NCBI RefSeq assembly: GCF_900107735.1 | Contig: NZ_FNQV01000007.1 | Span: 79,700 to 143,699, forward strand | Direction: 5' to 3' | Origin: Bowdeniella nasicola | GTDB lineage: Bacteria > Actinomycetota > Actinomycetes > Actinomycetales > Actinomycetaceae | Length of the DNA: 64,000 bases | The notes under the pieces: model-generated | What the model was told of the DNA's origin: nothing | Databases searched by the model: none | The model's input: only the letters and a program-made list of their open reading frames with translations | In this document: in pieces, positions 33,799-41,890 of the stretch | How the letters are laid out: each line of letters starts with the position of its first letter | How positions within the stretch are numbered: the stretch's first letter is position 1 | Translations under genes and position numbers: made by a program

Positions 33799-35100
33799 CT
33801 ACTTGCGTTGCAGGGTCGAGTTCATGGCCTCGGCCGCGGTCTTGGCCGCATCCTCGGCACTTGCCTTACCGGTCAGGACCGACTGCAGCAGCGTCGGGAT
33901 GATCTGTTCACCTTCGACTGCGCCCCAGTTCGGGGTGACGGGGACCGAGTCGCCGCCGTCCTTCATTTGGGTGGCAAAGACCTTGACGAGTTCGTCATCG
34001 CTTCCCAGGTATTCGTCGAGGAGCTTGGCGTCCCCGGGGAAGAAGTTGGACTCTTCGGCCCACTGCTGGGCGAGTTCACCGGTGGACATGAGCTTGATGA
34101 GCTCCCAGGCGAGATCCTTATTCTCGGAGTCCTCGAACATCGCGAGGTGTGAGCCTCCGACGAACGACTTGGCGATGCCGCCGTCCTTGGAGGGAATCGG
34201 GAAGGCGCCGACCTTTTCTAGGAAGTCGGGGCTTTCCTGCTTGATCGTGGCCGGCACCCAGGAACCGGAGATGATCATGCCGATCTTGCCGTCCTGGAAC
34301 TGAGCGAGCGAGTCAGTTTCCTTCCACGTCGCCGCAGCCGGGGTGGAGGCACCCTTCTCGAGCGCTAGGTCCGTGTAGTACTTGATGCCTTCGATCGCCT
34401 CGGGTGAATCGAGTGCGGAGGTGAAGATGCCATCGGATTCGGTGGCCAGCTCACCGCCCGCTCCCCAGATGAAGGGGATGAACCCGTACTGCGAGCCACC
34501 CGCGATGGGGAACGGGATGACGCCGTCGAGCTCCTTCAACTTGGCGATAGCGTCATCAAGCTCGGCCCAGGAGGTCGGGGCCTTGTCGATGCCCGCCTGC
34601 TCGAAGAGTTCCTTGTTGTACAGGAAGCTGCGGATCCCCGCGTACCACGGCATGCCGTAGAGCTTGTCGTCGAGCGTTCCCGCGGTCACGAGCCCTTCGA
34701 CGAGGTCGAGGTTTTCACCCTCGACGCGTTCGGTGAGATCGGCCAGCGCCCCAAGGTCTGCGAACTCGGGGGTCCACGTTGTGCCTACCTCGGCGACATC
34801 GGGGGCAGTGCCGCCCGCGATGGAGGTGACGAATTTGTCGTGGGCGCCGGCCCACGGCTGGAGCTGGACGTTGAGGTCGGCCCCGGTCTTTTCCTTGAAC
34901 TTCTCTGTCAGCTTCGTGATGTAGGCATCAGAGGAGGCGTTCGTGCCTTCCATGATCCACAGGGTCAGGGTTTTGCCTTCGCCGTCGCCCGGAGCGACGC
35001 TACCGCCGGTATCCGAGCCACCCCCGCCCGATGAACATGCCGCTAGCGATACCGCACATAGCGCGGCAGCTGCGCCTTTGAGTATTGACCGACGCTTCAT
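33799..35100 (-). CDS. Sugar-binding lipoprotein of ABC transporter (family 1 SBP)
   Basis: A 433-residue extracytoplasmic solute-binding protein. Signal peptide MKRRSILKGAAAALCAVSLA ends in lipobox LAAC, followed by a Gly/Ser linker and the MalE/UgpB fold (TLWIMEGTNASSDAYITKLTEKFKEKTG, QFQDGKIGMIISGSWV, KSFVGGSHLAMFEDSENKDLAWELIKLM). ATG 35100 has AAGGGA upstream; an in-frame extension to 35151 is unlikely. First gene of operon 1. The location suggests MurNAc/GlcNAc-type ligands. Confidence 0.88.
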   Translation of the reverse strand: MKRRSILKGAAAALCAVSLAACSSGGGGSDTGGSVAPGDGEGKTLTLWIMEGTNASSDAYITKLTEKFKEKTGADLNVQLQPWAGAHDKFVTSIAGGTAPDVAEVGTTWTPEFADLGALADLTERVEGENLDLVEGLVTAGTLDDKLYGMPWYAGIRSFLYNKELFEQAGIDKAPTSWAELDDAIAKLKELDGVIPFPIAGGSQYGFIPFIWGAGGELATESDGIFTSALDSPEAIEGIKYYTDLALEKGASTPAAATWKETDSLAQFQDGKIGMIISGSWVPATIKQESPDFLEKVGAFPIPSKDGGIAKSFVGGSHLAMFEDSENKDLAWELIKLMSTGELAQQWAEESNFFPGDAKLLDEYLGSDDELVKVFATQMKDGGDSVPVTPNWGAVEGEQIIPTLLQSVLTGKASAEDAAKTAAEAMNSTLQRK

Positions 35101-35159
35101 GTTGTGTCCCTTCGTATGCACCATTGCCCGGAGCTTTGTCGTCGTTACCAACTGAACGA

Positions 35160-35182
35160 GAAAACGAATCTATTTCGATTTC
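35160..35182. promoter_or_regulatory. Candidate operator of peptidoglycan-sugar operon 1
   Basis: A 23-bp symmetric site GAAANCGAA-N5-TTCGNTTTC, 60 bp upstream of the binding-protein start. It is AT-rich in a GC-rich genome and perfectly symmetric in its arms. The MurR-like regulator at the end of the operon is the likely binder. Direct repeats of ATCACC (35204-35222) lie beside it. Confidence 0.5.
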
Positions 35183-35273
35183 CACGTCCTTGCTATCGAA
35201 CTTATCACCATTGATCACCAGCCGCTACCCCCTCGAAGCAATCGAGGTCTAGTGAGAATGGTTCCCATGTGGG

Positions 35274-35279
35274 TAGAGT
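35274..35279 (+). promoter_or_regulatory. -10 box of the methyltransferase gene
   Basis: TAGAGT lies 6 nt before ATG 35286, implying a leaderless transcript divergent from operon 1. Confidence 0.4.
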
Positions 35280-35285
35280 CGGTCC

Positions 35286-36014
35286 ATGAACGACGACGCT
35301 TACACTCCCAATGCCGAGTGGTATGCCGCGCTGACCGCCGCCTGGTTGCCCGAGACCACGACAGCATTGCGCGACCTACTTCCACCGTTATCGAATAGTT
35401 GCGCGATCGACATTGCCTCCGGCATCGGCTCGCAGACCCCGACCCTGAGAGAGTTAGGCGCCGACCGCATATACGCGGTCGAGCCGTCGGCCGCCATGCG
35501 GGTGGGACTCATGACAACGGTCGCGAGCGATCCCGACCTGCTCCGGCACACCACGATCGTTCCGCTGCCCTTCCCGGCGGCACTCCCGCACCTACCGGAT
35601 ACTTGGCGCGCGGCAATCATGCTTAACGCTATTGGCCACCTGAGCGACGAGGATCGGCTCGCCCTGTGGCACGCAGCCGCCGCACGACTAGAGCCCGGCG
35701 GACGCCTCATCATTTCCGTGCAGCCACCCGAAGACGTCACCACGATCGACTGGACGGACTTCGGCACGGTGAAGGTCGGCACTCACCGCCTGCACACTCG
35801 CGGCCGAGCCGATCCGCTCGATCACCAGCACGTCGAGTGGACCATAGAATGGACCCTGCTCGATGCGGACAGCGAGCCACTTGAGACGCGGCGCGCTCAC
35901 CACGCCTGGCGCGTCGTCACGCAAGCAGAACTGAGGCGCGAAGCTATCGCAGCAGGACTACAGCCCGTCGAGCACACCTCGGCCCCTTCTTATCTTGCCT
36001 TCGAGCGGCCATAG
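35286..36014 (+). CDS. Class I SAM-dependent methyltransferase
   Basis: A 242-residue Rossmann methyltransferase. Motif I is CAIDIASGIGSQTPTL near residue 42. DRIYAVEPSAAMRVGL supplies the acidic ribose-binding end of strand 2, and AAARLEPGGRLIISVQPP is the usual post-motif III strand. No membrane segment. It resembles small-molecule methyltransferases of the Methyltransf_25 type; substrate unknown. It stands alone, divergent from the sugar transporter. Confidence 0.75.
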   Translation: MNDDAYTPNAEWYAALTAAWLPETTTALRDLLPPLSNSCAIDIASGIGSQTPTLRELGADRIYAVEPSAAMRVGLMTTVASDPDLLRHTTIVPLPFPAALPHLPDTWRAAIMLNAIGHLSDEDRLALWHAAAARLEPGGRLIISVQPPEDVTTIDWTDFGTVKVGTHRLHTRGRADPLDHQHVEWTIEWTLLDADSEPLETRRAHHAWRVVTQAELRREAIAAGLQPVEHTSAPSYLAFERP

Positions 36015-36164
36015 TTCTTCGAACACGGCATGCTGGTAATCCACCGGCCTATCCCGCATCGCAGTCGCGAGGTGGCGCAGGGCAGCTCCCAATGTAGAGT
36101 CATGAGCATAGACACCACCGCGATCCGGCCAACTATCGAGGCAAATGATTGAAGGGGTGCCGCC

Positions 36165-37076
36165 ATGAAACACAAAGCCGTGTTGGCCGCAGTTGCGGTC
36201 CTCCTCCTCACCGGATGTAGCCAAGGATCCACTGCCGACGAGCCACCATACGCCTCGCCGAACACCACCACCCCAGCGCCGCCAAGCCCGGAGTCCGAGG
36301 CAGGTTCGAAGCTGATCGTCGATGGCGAAGAACAGCAAGTCGCCTCGCTAAAGTGCGCGACGCAGAACGGAAAGACGTCACTAGCGGTACACGCCTCGGG
36401 CCCGAACGCGCAGAGTTTGGTCGTGGCACTTCAGGACGAGGCTGTGGACTCCGTGATCTTCGCGGACAACGATGGCACCACCTACACGTGAGGAGACGCC
36501 TACTTCGGCTCCGATCCGAAACTCAGCGTTGCGGGTAACCGTTGGACAATAGATTTCGACGTACGAGAACTGTCCACCGATCCTTCCGCTGAGCTGAAGA
36601 CCGTTACAGGGCAAGCGGAAATCGACTGCTCAGTGCCCGATGCGCAAGACTCCAATGAACCGTACGAATCCGTAGCAGACGGCGAGTTCGGCCCGGAAGA
36701 CAAGCGCAAGGCTCAACTCGCGCCGCTGGATGACCTCTTTGCCAAGGGTAAAACCACCGTGATTCTCGATGGTCAGGAGCAAACCGTGCAGAGCGCGGAG
36801 TGCACTCCAGGAATGACCGCGAAAAACAATGTCATGATCACCTTCGAGCACGAGGGAAGCTCGGCCAACCTCATCTGGGAATTCACGGACCCCGAGGTGC
36901 CGGTGATTACGGAAGTGTCTAACTACGGCACCGGGATGTCCCTCGGCTACCGGACACAGCGCACCTCCTACCCTCACACCGGGGCTAAGGACAACGCCTA
37001 CGCAATGAAGGGGACGCTGTACTCCGAGGACCTCTCGACGACCGGCGAGGTCGAAGCCCTCGTTATCTGTGAATAG
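36165..37076 (+). pseudogene. Two-domain LpqH-type lipoprotein split by an in-frame TGA
   Basis: The reading frame opens at ATG 36165 with a lipoprotein signal ending LLLTGC, runs 108 codons to TGA at 36489-36491, and continues in the same frame to 37076. Both halves look like one gene: the segment before and after the stop makes a single LpqH (mycobacterial 19 kDa antigen) domain (KLIVDGEEQQVASLKCATQNGK ... GQAEIDC). A second copy follows (TTVILDGQEQTVQSAECTPGM ... GEVEALVIC). So this is a tandem-domain lipoprotein with a nonsense codon in domain 1. It may be a recent pseudogene, a sequencing error or a read-through site. Confidence 0.7.
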
Positions 37077-38199
37077 GCGGATACGGTACGGCGCCCCGAC
37101 CCGGGAGGATGGGTCGGGGCGCCTCCTGCTGACGCTCGCCTTCCTCGCAACCGGCCTCCTCATCGCGGACGCCGCGATCGCGGCGGGCGACACGATCGAT
37201 CTCGACGAGCTGCAAAATCACCCGGCCGTCGTCACCGCGATGCTCACGGCGCTTGTGATCGCGCTGCTCGCGATCCCCATCGGGCTCGGCTATGCGCGGC
37301 TGCAGCGGCGCTTTAGCCAGCGGGCGCGGCTCATCGCGGGCGTGACGATCATCGTCATCTGGATCGTCGGGCTCTCGGTTGCTTCGAGCATTATCGACAC
37401 GACGATCGGGCTGCGGCTCGGGCTGCTGGAGCGGCTCGGATTGTTGATCGTCGCGGCAACGCTCAGCTTCATCGAACTCGACCGGATCCTCACCTGGGCG
37501 GGCCGGCGCGCGCTGCGCGAGATCGCCGCGGCGATCCCCGCCGTCGCCCGGATCCTGCCGCTTCTGCTGCTGACCGTCCTACTCGTGTTCTTCACGAACG
37601 AGTTGTGGCAGCTCGCGGCGGCGATGAGCAAGGGCCAAATGTGGGCGCTCGGCACCTTCCTCGTCATCATGATCGTCGTCATCATCGTGCCCGCGATCAT
37701 CGACATGCTCGACGATGAGGACACCGAGGACGATCACGGGCCGATCCTGTCCGACACGCCATTTTGCGATGTCAGCCCGTCGCGCTCGAGGTTTTCCGTT
37801 GGCGAGTGGATCAACCTCGTGGCCGTCTCGGCCGCGGTGCAGCTCGTGCAGGTCGCGCTGTTCATCGTCGCGACGTTCGCGATCTTCGCGCTTTTCGGGT
37901 GGATCGCGCTCACACCGAAGCTCATCCAGACGTGGACGGGCGCTAAGCCCGAGGCGCTGCACTGGCTTGGCGTGAACCTGCCGATGGATGCGTCGATGTT
38001 CCGCGTGTGCCTCATCCTGGCGCTTTTTTTCGGGATTTCGTTTGCGGCCTCGACGCTGTCCGACAGCCTGTACCGCTCGCTATTCCTCGGGCGGATCGCC
38101 GAGGAGATGCGGCGCAATATCGCGGCGCGCCACCGCTACCGCAGCACGCTGCGCTCCTGTGGCAAGCTGCCGCACCGCTGGCACGACCTCATGACGTAG
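37069..38199 (+). CDS. Polytopic membrane protein of unknown function
   Basis: A 376-residue protein with about eight hydrophobic segments: two near the N-terminus, a four-helix group to residue ~215, an acidic cytoplasmic loop DMLDDEDTEDDHGP, then two or three more helices. No transporter or enzyme motif is recognised. GTG 37069 overlaps the end of the lipoprotein frame by 8 bp. The first 20 codons include a 34-bp hairpin identical to that of repeat copy C, so the true start may be later (for example ATG 37240). The 3' end overlaps the convergent dehydrogenase gene. Confidence 0.6.
   Translation: MNRRIRYGAPTREDGSGRLLLTLAFLATGLLIADAAIAAGDTIDLDELQNHPAVVTAMLTALVIALLAIPIGLGYARLQRRFSQRARLIAGVTIIVIWIVGLSVASSIIDTTIGLRLGLLERLGLLIVAATLSFIELDRILTWAGRRALREIAAAIPAVARILPLLLLTVLLVFFTNELWQLAAAMSKGQMWALGTFLVIMIVVIIVPAIIDMLDDEDTEDDHGPILSDTPFCDVSPSRSRFSVGEWINLVAVSAAVQLVQVALFIVATFAIFALFGWIALTPKLIQTWTGAKPEALHWLGVNLPMDASMFRVCLILALFFGISFAASTLSDSLYRSLFLGRIAEEMRRNIAARHRYRSTLRSCGKLPHRWHDLMT
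37090..37123 (+). repeat. Isolated hairpin identical to the first hairpin of repeat copy C
   Basis: GGCGCCCCGACCC / GGGTCGGGGCGCC with loop GGGAGGAT; all 34 bp match 26343-26376. The flanking 39-bp core and the other stems of the element are absent here. It lies 13 bp after the lipoprotein stop and may serve as its terminator. Confidence 0.7.
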
Positions 38200-40945
38200 A
38201 GGCGCGGCGCACGGCGTCGGCCAGCAGCTGGACGATCCCCTCATAGGTGCGGCCCGTCGCGCGCGTCATCGCGAGTTCGCACGTGCGATTGGCGGAGGCG
38301 TGGGCGGACGCATCGAGGGCGTTGACCTCCGCGGCCTCTCGCGCGGTTGCCGAGGCCGCGAGTTCGGGATGCAGCAGGCCGCGATCGCCCGCCATGCCGC
38401 AACACTGCGCCGATGCCGGAACGTGGACCTCGCGCGCGAGGGCGCGGCCGACCTCCGCGAGCGCCGCCGAACTACCAAGCCGCGTCGTCGAACACGTCGG
38501 GTGGATCGTGAGCGAGGCGAGCTCCGGGGCCGCGAGGTCGAGCGCGGGGAGCACGTGTTCGGCGAGGAACGTCGGCGCGTCGATGACGCGAAGGCCCTGC
38601 CCGGCAAGGAGCTTCGTGAGGCCCTCGGTGCAGGAGGAGGCGTCGCAGACGATGGGCAGTTCGCCGTGCTGGCTCGCGGCGCGGACCATGGCGACGACGC
38701 GCTCGCGCATGAGCTCGTAGCCGGCGCTCATCCCCTTGGACGACCAGGGCGTGCCGCAGCAGGCGGCGTCGATGCCCGGCGGCACGAGTAGGCCGATGCC
38801 GGTGCGCTCGCAGATGAGCTCAAGGTCCTCCTGCAGCGAGGTCGCGCCGCCCGAGTCGAACAGCGCGCCGAGGCACGAGGGCAGGTAGACCGCCGCGGCG
38901 TGCGCCGGGGCGGGGCGGCGCCGGCGCTTGCCGCCGCGCGGCAGGACGTCGTCCCACAGCGGAACGCGTTCGGCGCCGAGGACTGCCCGGCCGAGGCGCG
39001 TCGCGCCACGTAGCAGCGGCGAGGGCAGGTGGGATGCCGCGGTGAGGGCGAGCGCGCCCGCGGCGGTCACGCCCGACCAATAGCGCGCGGCCAGGCGCCA
39101 GAGCGTGGCCCAGGCGCCGGCGTCCTCGGCGCGCAGCTCGCGCACGAGGTCCCCGGTGTTGATCGCCATCGGGCAGGCGGTCTCGCACATGCCGTCGACG
39201 GCGCAGGTTTGCACGCCCTGGTAGTCGTAGTCGGCCTGCAGCTGCGCGGCCAGCTGCCTGTCGCCGGCGCGCCGGGCTCGCTCGATCTCGCGCATGATGA
39301 CGATGCGGGTGCGGGGCGTGAGCGTGAGGTCCTGCGAGGGGCAGCGCGGCTCGCAGTAGCCGCATTCGACGCAAGCATCGATCACGTCGCGCACGTCGAT
39401 GGGGGCCTTGAAGTCGGTGAGGTGGGCGTCCTCGCGCTCGGGCAGGATGACGCCCGGGTTGAGCAGGCCCTGCGGGTCGATCGCGTCTTTCAGCTCGCGC
39501 ATCATCGCGACGAGCTCCGCGCCGTACTGGCGGGTGAGGAACGGCGCCATGGCGCGGCCCGTGCCGTGTTCGGCCTTGAGGTTACCGCCGTGGCGCAGCA
39601 CGAGGTCGACCATGTCCTCGCTGAAGGCGGCCAGGCGCTCGCGCGCTGCGGTGCGCGTGAAGTCGTCGGTGATCATGAAGTGGAGGTTGCCGTCCTTGGC
39701 GTGGCCGAAGATGACGGCGTCGTCGTAGCCGTAGCGATCAAACAGGCCGCTGAGTTCGCGGCAGGTGGTCGCGAGCGCCGCGACGGGCACGACGATGTCC
39801 TCCAGCAGCGCCGTCGTCCCGGCGCTGCGCGAGCCCGCGCAGGCGGCGTACAGGCCCTTGCGTACCGTCCACAGCAGGGTGCATTCGGCGTCATCGCTCG
39901 TAAAGTCCGCCGCCACGCCGAGCGGGGTGAGGGCCGCGCGCGCGGCGGCGACGTTGGCATCGAGGTCTGCCTCGTCGCGGCCGCGGCATTCCAGCAGCAG
40001 CGCGCACTGGTCCGTGACCTCGAGCCCGGCGATCGCGCCCGGGACGTCCTCGAAGCGCTGGGCGACGGCAAGGGAGCGGGCGTCCATGAGTTCGGCGGTG
40101 TGCACCCCTGCCTCGCGCAGCCCCGGGATCGCACGGACGGCGTCATCGAGGCTGGCAAAGACGACGAGGGCGACGGCGCGGCGCGGCAGGATTTCGACGG
40201 TGCGCATCGTGACGTCGGCGACGAAGCCGAGGGTGCCCTCGGAGCCGATGAGCAGGTGGGTGAGGATGTCGATCGGGCGCTCGAAATCGAGGAAGGAGTT
40301 CAGGCCGTAGCCCATGGTGTTTTTCATCGCGAACTGGCGGGCGATGAGGCTCGCCGCGGCCGGATCGCCGCGCAGCCGGTCGCGGAGGTCGAGCAGCGTG
40401 CGGTAGATGTGCGGCTCGGCGGCGGCGAGCACGTCGTCTCCATCCGCCTCGCGGGTATCGATGACGGTGCCCGAGGGCAGGACGAACGTCATCGCCTCGA
40501 CCAGCTGGTAGGCGTTGTGGCGCACCCCGCAGGCCATGCCGGAGGAGTTGTTCGCGATGACGCCGCCGAGGGTCGCGGCGATCTCGCTGGCCGGATCGGG
40601 CCCGAGCGCCCGGGAGCGCGTGGCGAGCACCGTGTTGAGGTGGCGGATGGTGAGGCCGCCCTGCGCCCAGACGCGCTCGCCGCCATCGAGGACGCGCATC
40701 GCGCGAAAGCCCTGGCGCACGTCCACGAGGATGCCCTCGCCCACCCCCTGGCCGGACAGGCTCGTCCCGCCGGCGCGGAACGTCACCGGCAGGCCGCGCT
40801 CGGCCCCGCCGCGCATCGCCGCCGCGACGTCGGCGACGCTCCGTGCGACCCACACCTCGCGCGGGTAGAGCAGGTAGTGCGAGGCGTCGTGGGCGAAGGC
40901 CCGCCGGTGGATCTCGCGGGTGAGGATGGTGGGGGCGTTAGGCAT
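38189..40945 (-). CDS. FAD- and Fe-S-binding 2-hydroxyacid (D-lactate-type) dehydrogenase
   Basis: A 918-residue fusion. The N-terminal FAD-binding (PCMH) domain contains VTFRAGGTSLSGQGVGEGILVD and ASEIAATLGGVIANNSSGMACG. The FAD-oxidase C domain contains HAKDGNLHFMITD and LKAEHGTGRAMAPFL. Two ferredoxin-like clusters follow (CVECGYCEPRCPSQDL; CAVDGMCETACPMAINTG), then two CCG domains (CCGTPWSSKG; CCGMAGDRG). This is the architecture of quinone-linked D-lactate / D-2-hydroxyglutarate dehydrogenases (Dld-II, YdiJ-like). D-lactate is suggested because it lies downstream of the RpiR gene in the peptidoglycan operon (8-bp overlap) and MurQ makes D-lactate. Confidence 0.85.
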   Translation of the reverse strand: MPNAPTILTREIHRRAFAHDASHYLLYPREVWVARSVADVAAAMRGGAERGLPVTFRAGGTSLSGQGVGEGILVDVRQGFRAMRVLDGGERVWAQGGLTIRHLNTVLATRSRALGPDPASEIAATLGGVIANNSSGMACGVRHNAYQLVEAMTFVLPSGTVIDTREADGDDVLAAAEPHIYRTLLDLRDRLRGDPAAASLIARQFAMKNTMGYGLNSFLDFERPIDILTHLLIGSEGTLGFVADVTMRTVEILPRRAVALVVFASLDDAVRAIPGLREAGVHTAELMDARSLAVAQRFEDVPGAIAGLEVTDQCALLLECRGRDEADLDANVAAARAALTPLGVAADFTSDDAECTLLWTVRKGLYAACAGSRSAGTTALLEDIVVPVAALATTCRELSGLFDRYGYDDAVIFGHAKDGNLHFMITDDFTRTAARERLAAFSEDMVDLVLRHGGNLKAEHGTGRAMAPFLTRQYGAELVAMMRELKDAIDPQGLLNPGVILPEREDAHLTDFKAPIDVRDVIDACVECGYCEPRCPSQDLTLTPRTRIVIMREIERARRAGDRQLAAQLQADYDYQGVQTCAVDGMCETACPMAINTGDLVRELRAEDAGAWATLWRLAARYWSGVTAAGALALTAASHLPSPLLRGATRLGRAVLGAERVPLWDDVLPRGGKRRRRPAPAHAAAVYLPSCLGALFDSGGATSLQEDLELICERTGIGLLVPPGIDAACCGTPWSSKGMSAGYELMRERVVAMVRAASQHGELPIVCDASSCTEGLTKLLAGQGLRVIDAPTFLAEHVLPALDLAAPELASLTIHPTCSTTRLGSSAALAEVGRALAREVHVPASAQCCGMAGDRGLLHPELAASATAREAAEVNALDASAHASANRTCELAMTRATGRTYEGIVQLLADAVRRASTS

Positions 40946-41852
40946 GTTTTCCGTTCAGCCGCCGCGTCGCGACGGCCTTTCGTGTCGTATCGAGCGCCGG
41001 CACGCTCGTTTCCAGGGTTTGCTGGGCGACGCCGACGAACAGGCAGTCGACGACGGTCAGCTGGGCGAGGCGGCTGCCCGTCGCGGCCGCCCGGAACGTG
41101 GTTTCCATCGCCGCGGTCGTCAGCACGAGATCGGCGAGACCGGCCAGGCGCGAGCGCGGCGCGTTCGTGATCGCGATCGTCGTGGCGCCGCGTTCCTTCG
41201 CGGTGCGCAGCGTCTCGTAGGTGTCCGTCGTCGCCCCCGAATGCGAGATCGCGATCGCCACGCAGCTCGGATCGAGGAGCGCGGCGGAGACGAGCGCCTG
41301 GTGCGGGTCGATGTGGGCGAAGGAGATGAGGCCGATGCGGTGGAGTTTTTGCTGCAGGTCCAGGGCGACGACGCCGGAGGCGCCGACGCCGAAGATATCG
41401 CAGCGGCTCGCGCCGACGATGTGATCGACGGCGGCGGCGAGCGCATCGAGGTCCAGCGAGCGGGCCGTGTCCTTGACCGAGCGGGCGTCGGCGTAGGCGA
41501 TCTTTTCCACGACCGTCAGCAGTGTGTCGTCGGCGGAGATGTCCGTCGAGCCCTCGAACTCATCGGCCGCGCCGCTGCGCGCACCAAGTTCCAGCGCGAG
41601 CCCGAGCCGCAGCTGGGCATAGCCCTCGATACCGATCTCGCGGCAAAACCGCACGACCGTCGTTTCGGAGACGTCGGTCGCGTCGGCGAGCACGGAGATC
41701 GTCATCGCGGCGGCTTCGCGCGGATGATCGACGATGAACTGGCCGACGCGGGCCATGGCAGGCTGCAGTTCGGACAGGTGGCCGCGGATGCGCGTGGTGA
41801 GGGCGAGCTTCGGGTCGCCAAGGGCGCTCGCTGAGCTGAGTTCACGTTCCAT
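40938..41852 (-). CDS. RpiR-type regulator with SIS domain (operon 2)
   Basis: A 304-residue paralogue of the operon 1 regulator. Helix-turn-helix MTISVLADATDVSETTVVRFCREIGIEGYAQLRLGL, then a SIS domain with CDIFGVGASGVVALDLQQKLHRIG and IAISHSGATTDTYETLRTAKERG. ATG 41852 is taken (AGAGG just upstream); the longer frame to 41894 overlaps namZ. It probably senses an amino-sugar phosphate and controls the transporter-hydrolase operon and the divergent murQ2. AT-rich palindromes at 52545-52573 and 52653-52665 are candidate sites. Confidence 0.87.
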   Translation of the reverse strand: MERELSSASALGDPKLALTTRIRGHLSELQPAMARVGQFIVDHPREAAAMTISVLADATDVSETTVVRFCREIGIEGYAQLRLGLALELGARSGAADEFEGSTDISADDTLLTVVEKIAYADARSVKDTARSLDLDALAAAVDHIVGASRCDIFGVGASGVVALDLQQKLHRIGLISFAHIDPHQALVSAALLDPSCVAIAISHSGATTDTYETLRTAKERGATTIAITNAPRSRLAGLADLVLTTAAMETTFRAAATGSRLAQLTVVDCLFVGVAQQTLETSVPALDTTRKAVATRRLNGKHA

Positions 41853-41890
41853 GCCTCTATCCTTTCCCATCGAGGACGAATTGGTGGGCC

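Noticed and set aside
35958..36338. Minus-strand frame between the methyltransferase and the LpqH gene, with protein-like sequence (CLDSWPDRGGVYAHDSTLGAA)
   Set aside because: It overlaps both neighbours antisense, has no recognisable family and no ribosome-binding site. It may be a gene remnant, but I cannot support it.
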